Assembly: GCA_023485925.1 (NCBI GenBank)
Contig: JAMDAJ010000027.1
Coordinates: 1 to 11,011, forward strand
Length of the DNA stretch: 11,011 nt
DNA from: Patescibacteria group bacterium
GTDB taxonomy: Bacteria; Patescibacteriota; Doudnabacteria; UBA920; 2-01-FULL-50-11
Direction of reading: 5' to 3'
The notes under the pieces: generated by a model
Told to the model about the DNA's origin: nothing
The model's database searches: none
The model's input: only the letters and a program-made list of their open reading frames with translations
Shown: positions 5,430 through 11,011 of the stretch, piece by piece
Numbering within the stretch: the first letter of the stretch is position 1
Layout of the letters: each line of letters begins with the position of its first letter
Translations under genes and position numbers: made by a program

Positions 5430-5762
5430 ATGACGAAATGGAAATGGATTTTTGCTTGCGTTTTTATTTGCAGTTTGGTGTTATTTTTTGCGCCCATCCC
5501 GGCCGGGCCAGGCGGCAGCTGGGGTTTGGATAAAATCGTTCATCTCGGAATTTTCGCCGCGCTGCTATTTTCTGGTTTCATCGCTTTCCGCAATAGTCGA
5601 GCGCCGCTTCTGTTCGCTCTGCTGCTTTACGGCCCCTTGGTCGAAGTTTTGCAGCGGTACGTTTTTACTTACCGGTCCTTTGACTATCGCGATATGTTGT
5701 TTGATTTCAGCGGTTTAGCCGCCGGCTACTTAATTTACCGCGCGGGAAAATCTCAGCTCTAA
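5430..5762 (+). CDS. Small VanZ-like integral membrane protein (110 aa)
   Basis: The product has about four hydrophobic segments (residues 5-21, 37-54, 58-73, 91-105). The spaced residues characteristic of VanZ-like proteins are present: D34-K35-xx-H38 in the second segment, E72-xx-Q75 after the third, and R87-D88 with D92 and G95 before the fourth. VanZ itself gives low-level teicoplanin resistance in enterococci by an unclear mechanism; most bacterial homologues are small membrane proteins of unknown role, so a resistance function should not be assumed. Transcription probably starts at the ATG itself (TATACT six bases upstream). The next gene, for a mobile-domain protein, begins only three bases after the stop, so the two are likely co-transcribed. 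Confidence 0.8.
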   Translation: MTKWKWIFACVFICSLVLFFAPIPAGPGGSWGLDKIVHLGIFAALLFSGFIAFRNSRAPLLFALLLYGPLVEVLQRYVFTYRSFDYRDMLFDFSGLAAGYLIYRAGKSQL

Positions 5763-5765
5763 AAT

Positions 5766-7280
5766 ATGAGGAAAGCTAAATGGGAAGAGTTCGCAAATGA
5801 ATACGTGGTCTCGCTGTTCCCGGTTTTTATGCTGCCGGCCGGCTGTTATCTCGGTTCAAAAAAATTGTTCGGGCTGCCGGCCGAGATCAGTTTCAAAATC
5901 GAAAACCGCGCGGTCACTTGGTATTCCCATCCTGAAAATTGGGGGAAAGCGCATTTGCGCTTGGTCGAGAAAATCAAACGCGATCCGGAATTTTTGACGA
6001 TGATTTATAGGGAGATGCTTGTCCGCGGTCGCGCGCAAGTGAGTTTTGCCAGACAAGCCGCCTCCGCCTCTGCCCGTGCCGACAATTCCAAACTATTCGG
6101 ATTATATGAGCACTTTTGCCGGATGAATGTGGAAACTTATAAATACGGGTTGATGCTGCCGCTTTTGGATTATCAGGACCAGACTTTTTTGACTGACGAG
6201 CTTACGCGCATCTTGCGGTCGAGGAAAGCGGAAAAGCTGTTCAATTTTTTGACCATTCCGGTAACCCCCAGCCTGGTCAAACAGCAGGAGCTTGGGCTTT
6301 TGCGTTTGGCCGGTCAAATTCAACGTCGGAATGCTCTACGTAATATGCTTATCAGAGCGTCGGCGGCCGAAGCCCTAGATTTGCTCAGAATCAAAGCTTT
6401 GCCAATTTATCGCAGTTTGCAGGGACATTCCCGCAAATTTGCGGCGGCTTATTATGTCTACGAAGGGCCGGCGGCAACCCTCGAGTATTTTGTGGAGCTA
6501 CTGCAGGATATTTTAAAGCGGCGGTTTGACCCGGGCAAAAGCATCAAACTTTTCCAGCGAGAGAGTCGGGAAGTGCCAGCCCGGCAGCGAGCATTCTACA
6601 AACGTTTGGGCTTGAATAAGTATGAGCGGCGCATAGCGGAGTTGGCGCGCGACGGCGTATACGTCAAAGCCGTAAGGCGCGAATTGCAAAGTAAATCTTA
6701 CTATCTTCTGGAACCGGTGCAGCGGGAAATCGGCCGGCGGCTGGGTTTGAGTTTGTCGCAGGTGCGGCAGATGTTGCCGGCCGAAGTTGAGCGCGGCTTG
6801 ATTTCGGGAAAAGTCCAGACGGAAGAGTTGAACCGGCGCAGCCGTTTGCTCTTTTATCATTTTCTCGGTGGCAAGGGGCGGATTTTTTCCGACGATGCGG
6901 CCAGGGTGTACATTTCAAAAAATTGTTTGCAACATAAGGTCGATAAAGCCGTCAAAGTTTTCAGCGGCGCGGTCGCTTATCCCGGCAAGGTGAAGGGCAA
7001 AGTCAAGGTCATCAATGCGCCGGATGAGATGTCCAAGATGAAGCCGGGGGACATTTTGGTGGCGCAAACCACCAATCCCAATTTGATGCCGGCCATCCGC
7101 CAAGCCGCCGCCATTGTCACCGACGAAGGCGGGCTGACGTGCCATGCGGCTATTGTTAGTCGAGAGTTGAAAATCCCTTGCGTGGTCGGTACGAAATTCG
7201 CAAGCAAGGTTCTCCACGACGGCGATATGGTCGAAGTCGACGCGAGCAAGGGCATCGTCAAAAAAATCTCTAAAAATTGA
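5766..7280 (+). CDS. Orphan PEP-utilising mobile-domain (phosphohistidine swivel) protein, paralogue 1 (504 aa)
   Basis: Residues about 397-502 form the swivelling phosphohistidine domain of PEP synthase, PPDK and rifampin phosphotransferase: AYPGKVKGKV at the start, GDILVA, AAIVTDEGGLTCHAAIVSRE with the phosphorylatable His at 460, then IPCVVGT and DGDMVEVD. Upstream is about 390 residues of mostly helical sequence, including the motif REIGRRLGLSLSQVRQMLP (320-338), which recurs in the next paralogues and resembles the helical linker before the mobile domain in PEP-synthase-like proteins. There is no ATP-grasp domain and no PEP-binding barrel, so phosphate donor and acceptor must come from other proteins or the domain is used differently. 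No signal peptide or membrane helix is evident. The start follows the VanZ-like stop by three bases, without Shine-Dalgarno. No terminator separates it from the regulator gene. Confidence 0.85.
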   Translation: MRKAKWEEFANEYVVSLFPVFMLPAGCYLGSKKLFGLPAEISFKIENRAVTWYSHPENWGKAHLRLVEKIKRDPEFLTMIYREMLVRGRAQVSFARQAASASARADNSKLFGLYEHFCRMNVETYKYGLMLPLLDYQDQTFLTDELTRILRSRKAEKLFNFLTIPVTPSLVKQQELGLLRLAGQIQRRNALRNMLIRASAAEALDLLRIKALPIYRSLQGHSRKFAAAYYVYEGPAATLEYFVELLQDILKRRFDPGKSIKLFQRESREVPARQRAFYKRLGLNKYERRIAELARDGVYVKAVRRELQSKSYYLLEPVQREIGRRLGLSLSQVRQMLPAEVERGLISGKVQTEELNRRSRLLFYHFLGGKGRIFSDDAARVYISKNCLQHKVDKAVKVFSGAVAYPGKVKGKVKVINAPDEMSKMKPGDILVAQTTNPNLMPAIRQAAAIVTDEGGLTCHAAIVSRELKIPCVVGTKFASKVLHDGDMVEVDASKGIVKKISKN

Positions 7281-7305
7281 CCGACTATAAAAACTCTAAT
7301 ACACT
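7277..7305 (+). promoter_or_regulatory. Putative promoter of the TrpR-like regulator
   Basis: TTGACC (7277-7282, five of six to TTGACA) overlaps the stop codon of the preceding gene and is followed after 17 bases by TACACT (7300-7305, four of six to TATAAT). The -10 lies inside the CACTAGTG palindrome, so a protein bound there would block polymerase. TATAAA at 7286-7291 is an alternative -10. Confidence 0.5.
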
Positions 7306-7318
7306 AGTGTAATAGAGT
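7293..7318. promoter_or_regulatory. 26-bp operator-like palindrome upstream of the TrpR-like gene (site 1)
   Basis: The left arm ACTCTAATACACT (7293-7305) is mirrored by AGTGTAATAGAGT (7306-7318) with one mismatched pair (7299/7312). The centre TACACTAGTGTA is identical to that of site 2. The site covers the probable -10 and lies 17 bases before ATG 7335, as expected for autorepression. The ACTAGT core is the sequence found in E. coli TrpR operators, and the adjacent gene encodes a TrpR-superfamily protein. Confidence 0.75.
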
Positions 7319-7334
7319 GAGTAAGATTATTGCA

Positions 7335-7796
7335 ATGACCAAAGTTTCAAAAAAAACTCTGCCCGAAAATAAAATCGGTTTGTATGTGGATGAATTTTGG
7401 AGAGCCGTGACTTTATTGGAGAGTAAGGATGAGGTCAGGGCATTTTTTCGTGATATTATAACCTCGACCGAAAGGGTCATGCTTGCAAAAAGACTGCAGA
7501 TCGCAAAGCGGTTATACAACGGTGATAGTTATTTTTCGATAAAAAAAGAACTGAACGTCACGGCAGCGACCATCGCCAGTGTCTCTCGCTGGCTCGATTC
7601 GTTTGGCGCAGGGTATCGGACGGTCATTCCTCGATTGGAAGCAGCCAGTCACAAAAAGCGGTTGGCTAATGCGTGGCGAGGGAATTCTGGGGCAAAACTA
7701 TTGGCCGGGGCTACTGCTTTGGGAGCTTCGGCGATACATAAAAAGATTGTTGCAAGTCGCAAGCGGCGTTCAGCTCAATTAAATCAATTAGTATAA
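7335..7796 (+). CDS. TrpR/YerC-family transcriptional regulator (153 aa)
   Basis: Residues about 17-96 match the YerC/YecD branch of the Trp repressor superfamily: LYVDEFWRAVTLL, DEVRAFFRDIIT, ERVMLAKRLQIAKRLYNG, then a helix-turn-helix in DSYFSIKKELNVTAATIASV (64-83) and SRWLDSFGAGY (84-94). Such proteins bind DNA as helical dimers. Typical members are about 90-100 residues; this one has about 57 extra residues (97-153), Lys/Arg-rich with a Gly/Ala-rich hydrophobic stretch (AKLLAGATALGASAI). The ligand is unknown and tryptophan should not be assumed. Palindromes sharing TACACTAGTGTA lie just upstream and across its stop codon, predicting autoregulation plus control of the next genes. ATG 7335 is preferred to GTG 7317, which is inside the palindrome; neither has a Shine-Dalgarno. 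Confidence 0.88.
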   Translation: MTKVSKKTLPENKIGLYVDEFWRAVTLLESKDEVRAFFRDIITSTERVMLAKRLQIAKRLYNGDSYFSIKKELNVTAATIASVSRWLDSFGAGYRTVIPRLEAASHKKRLANAWRGNSGAKLLAGATALGASAIHKKIVASRKRRSAQLNQLV

Positions 7797-7816
7797 TACA
7801 CTAGTGTATTATACTA
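7789..7816. promoter_or_regulatory. 28-bp perfect operator-like palindrome before paralogue 2 (site 2)
   Basis: TAGTATAATACACT (7789-7802) is followed directly by its exact reverse complement (7803-7816). It contains the TACACTAGTGTA core of site 1. A further ACTAGTG at 7813-7819 repeats the one at 7800-7806 with a 13-bp offset, so two binding modules may overlap. The palindrome includes the regulator's stop codon and the candidate -10 boxes TATAAT (7792-7797), TATTAT (7807-7812) and most of TATACT (7810-7815), the last ending 9 bases before ATG 7825. There is no T-run after it, so it is a poor terminator candidate. Confidence 0.82.
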
Positions 7817-7824
7817 GTGCTAAA

Positions 7825-9306
7825 ATGAGTATGAAATATCTCAAAGACAAAGACCCCTGGATGCTGGCCGAGGATATTCCGGATATTGACCTATTTTTTT
7901 CGCGCGTTTGGATGTGGTGTTTCACCAATTTATTTCAACGGCAAACCGGCCGAGCTTACAAAAAAGTCCTGTCTATTTACCGCGGATATCACCAATGGTT
8001 TTATTTCGGCGAGAACGATTCTTTTGAGGTAGGTGAGGCGGTCGCCAAAAAATTTTTAAAGACTCCCAAATTCACTAAACGAGTCAATCAGGAAAGCATG
8101 GCTTGGTATAAGGCCATGATGGCTCTGGGAAAACAGATAAAGGAGGCGTCACTTGAAGGGCTTTCCAACGCGCAGCTATTAAAGCTCTATCAAGAGCACA
8201 CCCGCGTGCACATCGGCCGGTACGAGTGGGGCTGGATACCGGTTGCAGGGGACATGTTCCACAATAATCTCACAAATCGGCTCAAGGCACACCTGCGCAA
8301 ACTGGGCGTTTTGGAAGACGATGTAAACCCATGTTTGGTCGAGCTCACGAGTCCGATGAACAAAACTCCGATTCAGATCGAACAGGAAGAATTGCTCAAG
8401 ATCGCGGAACTCGCGGAAAAATCGGGGAAGAAAATCACCGCGGTTGTTAAGAAACGATTAGTGGCTCATTATCGAAAGTTTTTTTGGACGAAGTATCTGT
8501 TTTTGGGGACGCAAGGAGTTTACGAGCTCAAATATTATGAGGCGGAATTGCGCCGAGTGCTTTCTGAGGGCTCTCCAAAAAAACAGTTATCAGAAATCAA
8601 AGCCAAGGACCGAATTAATCATTCGAAACGGCTAGCGCTGATAAAAAAACTCAAAATAACCGAACCCTGGAAAACCATTTTGGATCAATGGGGCGAGTTT
8701 ATGGTGACCAAGATATGGCGCCGTTACGGGCAGATTTACCTGTTGTATAAAATGGAATTCGTGCTGAAAGAGATCGCGAGGCGTTTTGGGCTTACTTTAA
8801 TGCAGATGCGTTTTATGTTACCGTCCGAAGTTGAAAAATTGATAAAAACCGGAAAAGCGCCTGTTGATGTTCAAACGCGGACTCGTTTCTGCGTTTATTA
8901 CACCGAAAAGGGGTTTGAAAAGGTCTACACCGGCTCCGTGGCCGAAAGACTGGCCAAGCAAACGGAAAACCGGGTTGAGCACAATGTTTCGGAACTTGCC
9001 GGGCAGACCGGCTGTCCGGGTTACGGGAAGGGTCGAGTAAAGATTGTCATTCGAGCTGCTGACATGCGCGGTTTTGAGAAAGGAGATATCCTCGTTTCGA
9101 TCGCAACCGATCCGGATATAGTGCCGGCCATGAAGAAAGCCGCGGCCATCGTCACCGAGCAAGGCGGAATCACTTCGCACGCGGCCATAGTCAGCCGCGA
9201 ACTGGGCGTGCCGTGCATCATAGGCACGAAAATTGCGACGAAAGTTTTCAAAGACGGCGATATGGTGGAAGTGGACGCGACAAAGGGGGTAGTCAGAAAG
9301 ATATGA
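7825..9306 (+). CDS. Orphan PEP-utilising mobile-domain protein, paralogue 2 (493 aa)
   Basis: The mobile domain spans about residues 388-493: CPGYGKGRVKIV, GDILVS, AAIVTEQGGITSHAAIVSRE with the predicted phospho-His at 452, VPCIIGT and DGDMVEVD. The TCH of paralogue 1 is TSH here. The helical region carries KEIARRFGLTLMQMRFMLP (315-333), matching paralogue 1, then R-x-RFCVYYTEKGF. A further upstream region (YHQWFYFGENDSFEVGEAVA and LSNAQLLKLYQEH) aligns loosely with the other copies. No ATP-grasp or PEP-binding domain is present. Start: ATG 7825 (ATG 7831 also possible); GTG 7804 is in frame but falls inside the palindrome and is disfavoured. This is the first gene after site 2 and so the predicted target of the TrpR-like regulator. 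Its stop overlaps the next start by four bases. Confidence 0.85.
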   Translation: MSMKYLKDKDPWMLAEDIPDIDLFFSRVWMWCFTNLFQRQTGRAYKKVLSIYRGYHQWFYFGENDSFEVGEAVAKKFLKTPKFTKRVNQESMAWYKAMMALGKQIKEASLEGLSNAQLLKLYQEHTRVHIGRYEWGWIPVAGDMFHNNLTNRLKAHLRKLGVLEDDVNPCLVELTSPMNKTPIQIEQEELLKIAELAEKSGKKITAVVKKRLVAHYRKFFWTKYLFLGTQGVYELKYYEAELRRVLSEGSPKKQLSEIKAKDRINHSKRLALIKKLKITEPWKTILDQWGEFMVTKIWRRYGQIYLLYKMEFVLKEIARRFGLTLMQMRFMLPSEVEKLIKTGKAPVDVQTRTRFCVYYTEKGFEKVYTGSVAERLAKQTENRVEHNVSELAGQTGCPGYGKGRVKIVIRAADMRGFEKGDILVSIATDPDIVPAMKKAAAIVTEQGGITSHAAIVSRELGVPCIIGTKIATKVFKDGDMVEVDATKGVVRKI

Positions 9307-10769
9307 AAATCCCTTTTAAAAAAACATGGATTTTGCTCGAAAAAGAAGATTACGCCAATTACCTTTTTGTTTCGGCTACCTGGGAAGGTTATACCACTAT
9401 GGCCAAGCAGTGGGGTTTTGAGAACGGCCGGTTTATGGGCGCGGAGTATATTAATTCGGCGTGCAATCTGTTTCAGGAAAAAAGCGCCTACGATATCGCT
9501 AACAAAAAGCATTTCGAGATGCTGTTCACCAAGCCGCAGGTCTGGGAAAGATTACATCAAACAACGGAGAAAAATTCCCGAGCGCTGTTTGCGTTCGGTC
9601 GAAAAGTGAGAGAATTAAACCCGGCTAGTTTGAGCGATCGTGGACTTGTGGAATGGATAGAGCGTTTTCAAACCGGGCAGGGCATGGTTCATTGTCCGCG
9701 CGGGCCGATGTTTCTGCTCGAAACTCCGAATAATTTGGTGACCTCGTATCTACAAAATTATTTACGCGAGAAATATCAAAACGCCGGTCGGCCAAAGATT
9801 CACCCCAACGAAGCTTTTCAGATCCTCACTACGCCGCTTGAGAAAAGCATTTGGGCTTCCGAGCGTGAAAGTTTGGCGAGAATTAAGTTAATGAGCAGCC
9901 TTCGACAGGCTCAGGCGATAAAGATTCATGCTAAAAAATATGAGTGGCTGGAGTATGGTTTGCAGGGTAAAATTTTAAGCTTAGAACATTTCGCTTCGCA
10001 GCTTAGGCAACTACCGAAAAGTGAAGCGCAAAAATTATTAAATCACAACAAACAATCAGTAGAGATCAAACGTCAGCAGACACGGATTTTTGCCGTCTAT
10101 AAGATCCATCCCGAGCATCGGAGGATTTTTAAAATCGTCCAGGAAGCGTTTTATACGCGCCTGTTGAGTAAAGACTCGCAATTCTTCGGCTATTACAGCA
10201 TGGAGTCGTTGTTTTTGGAATTCGGGCGACGTGTCGGTTTAAGTCTGGAACAGGTTCGTTATCTGCACCATCGGGAATTTCGAGAAGTGTTGATGAAAAA
10301 AATAGATTATTCTGCGTTGACTTCAGCGCGTCAGAAGTACAGTTTGTTCGTCTGCGACCGTGGCCAAACCGCAAGTTATGTAGGGGCTCCGGCAAAAAAG
10401 ATTAGAAAGCAGTTGAAATTTTATGAAAGCGCCAAAAAACTCGACAAAACCTCAGAACTAAAAGGCCAGCCGGCGTTTAAAGGGAAGGCAAAAGGTCGGG
10501 TTAAGATAATCAACACCGTGCAGGAAATGGCCAAGATGCATCTCGGCAATATTTTGGTTTCTCATATGACGAACCCCGGCATTGTGCCGGCAATGAAGCA
10601 GGCGGCTGCTATTGTCACGGATTTGGGTGGTATTACTTGCCATGCCGCGATCGTTGCCAGAGAGCTCAAAAAGCCCTGCGTTATTGGTACTCACCACGCT
10701 ACTGAAGTTTTGCTTGATGGTGATATGGTGGAGGTAGATGCGAATAAGGGAATTGTGAAAAAAATATGA
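9303..10769 (+). CDS. Orphan PEP-utilising mobile-domain protein, paralogue 3 (488 aa)
   Basis: The mobile domain (about residues 383-488) reads FKGKAKGRVKII, GNILVS, AAIVTDLGGITCHAAIVARE with the predicted phospho-His at 447, then KPCVIGT and DGDMVEVD. GNILVS replaces the GDILV of the other two. The helical motif LEFGRRVGLSLEQVRYLHH (305-323) corresponds to REIGRR and KEIARR in the others. In the N-terminal half, LSDRGLVEWIERFQTGQG and NNLVTSYLQNYLREKY follow the pattern seen in paralogue 2, though identity is low. ATG 9303 overlaps the preceding TGA (ATGA), indicating translational coupling. The frame is open further upstream inside paralogue 2, but those codons are a shifted reading of its conserved C-terminus. 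No Shine-Dalgarno is close; GGGGG lies about 14 bases upstream. Confidence 0.86.
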   Translation: MKIPFKKTWILLEKEDYANYLFVSATWEGYTTMAKQWGFENGRFMGAEYINSACNLFQEKSAYDIANKKHFEMLFTKPQVWERLHQTTEKNSRALFAFGRKVRELNPASLSDRGLVEWIERFQTGQGMVHCPRGPMFLLETPNNLVTSYLQNYLREKYQNAGRPKIHPNEAFQILTTPLEKSIWASERESLARIKLMSSLRQAQAIKIHAKKYEWLEYGLQGKILSLEHFASQLRQLPKSEAQKLLNHNKQSVEIKRQQTRIFAVYKIHPEHRRIFKIVQEAFYTRLLSKDSQFFGYYSMESLFLEFGRRVGLSLEQVRYLHHREFREVLMKKIDYSALTSARQKYSLFVCDRGQTASYVGAPAKKIRKQLKFYESAKKLDKTSELKGQPAFKGKAKGRVKIINTVQEMAKMHLGNILVSHMTNPGIVPAMKQAAAIVTDLGGITCHAAIVARELKKPCVIGTHHATEVLLDGDMVEVDANKGIVKKI

Positions 10770-11011
10770 GAGCGCACACGGTAAAAATTTTGGTCAAAGA
10801 ATCGAACGTCAATTTTCTCAATTGGTATACTTTGGCCGAGGGGTTCCATCAGCCGGTGTTCAAAAAATACGTCGGCCGGGTCTTGTCGAATTGGCTCATC
10901 TATATCAAAAACGATAGTGGTTTGTGGGGCGTGCCGGAAAAGGAGTGGATTTTAGCAGGCGAATCGTTCGCGCGTCGTTTTCAAGCCGGCAAAATCGATA
11001 TTCATGAGATC
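10766..11011 (+). CDS. N-terminal part of a fourth member of the same family (partial)
   Basis: The start overlaps the previous stop by four bases (ATGA), as between paralogues 2 and 3. The visible 82 residues run to the window edge. NWLIYIKNDSGLWGVPEKEW followed by AGESFARRF resembles the N-terminal segments QWFYFGENDSFEVGEAVAKK of paralogue 2 and TWYSHPENWGKAHLRLVEKI of paralogue 1, so it is probably another copy. The mobile domain itself would lie beyond the window and is not seen, so membership is inferred from the N-terminus and operon position. Confidence 0.7.
   Translation, partial: MRAHTVKILVKESNVNFLNWYTLAEGFHQPVFKKYVGRVLSNWLIYIKNDSGLWGVPEKEWILAGESFARRFQAGKIDIHEI

Noticed and set aside
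7789..7816. The 28-bp palindrome as a terminator for the regulator gene
   Set aside because: It is AT-rich, has no loop or T-run after the second arm, and shares its core with the palindrome upstream of the gene, which favours an operator.
7804..7824. GTG start at 7804 for paralogue 2
   Set aside because: It lies in the centre of the 28-bp palindrome and upstream of the likely transcription start; ATG 7825 is better placed.
9213..9302. Upstream start of paralogue 3 within paralogue 2
   Set aside because: These codons read the conserved mobile-domain end of paralogue 2 out of frame; the ATGA overlap at 9303 gives the natural start.
5766..10769. Full PEP synthase or pyruvate phosphate dikinase genes
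   Set aside because: Only the mobile domain and a helical region are present. The ATP-grasp and PEP-binding barrel domains are missing and each protein is far too short.

Overview
The window reads as a chromosomal segment of a small-genome bacterium, most likely a member of the Candidate Phyla Radiation (Patescibacteria). This is inferred from gene content (divergent carbonic-anhydrase-like proteins, a tiny VanZ-like protein, orphan PEP-utilising mobile-domain proteins), from the near absence of Shine-Dalgarno sites, and from -10 boxes lying only 6 to 9 bases upstream of several start codons. No taxonomic marker was searched, so the assignment is tentative.

Left part (1-1510): the tail of an unidentified gene, then two consecutive genes (244-882 and 1054-1467) for short beta-carbonic-anhydrase-like proteins, each with CxDxR and HxxC zinc-site motifs. 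They are separated by a strong terminator and a degenerate dispersed palindromic repeat. A bidirectional terminator at 1479-1507 separates them from a convergent minus-strand gene (1520-3109) for a membrane-anchored protein with a ZU5-like domain, a low-complexity linker and a Cys-containing C-terminal part.

Middle part (3110-5391): three head-to-tail copies of a 72-bp unit, each starting with TATAAT, end in a fourth TATAAT six bases before the start of a CCA-adding tRNA nucleotidyltransferase gene (3441-4868). That enzyme departs from the canonical DxD catalytic motif. Next comes a three-tRNA cluster with its own promoter: an initiator-like tRNA(CAT) with unusual identity positions, a second tRNA-Met(CAT) without encoded CCA, and tRNA-Asp(GTC).

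Right part (5430-11011): a VanZ-like membrane protein gene is followed by four homologous genes for about 490-500 aa proteins. The three complete ones have a helical region followed by a phosphohistidine swivelling (PEP-utilising enzyme mobile) domain, and none has an ATP-grasp or PEP-binding domain. The fourth runs off the window. A TrpR/YerC-family regulator gene (7335-7796) sits between the first and second. It is bracketed by two long palindromes sharing the core TACACTAGTGTA: a 26-bp one over its own promoter and a perfect 28-bp one over its stop codon and the promoter of the following genes. The last three mobile-domain genes overlap by ATGA and look translationally coupled. The simplest reading is an autoregulated TrpR-like switch controlling an array of diverged phosphotransfer-domain proteins of unknown substrate. 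This is the most interesting part of the window.
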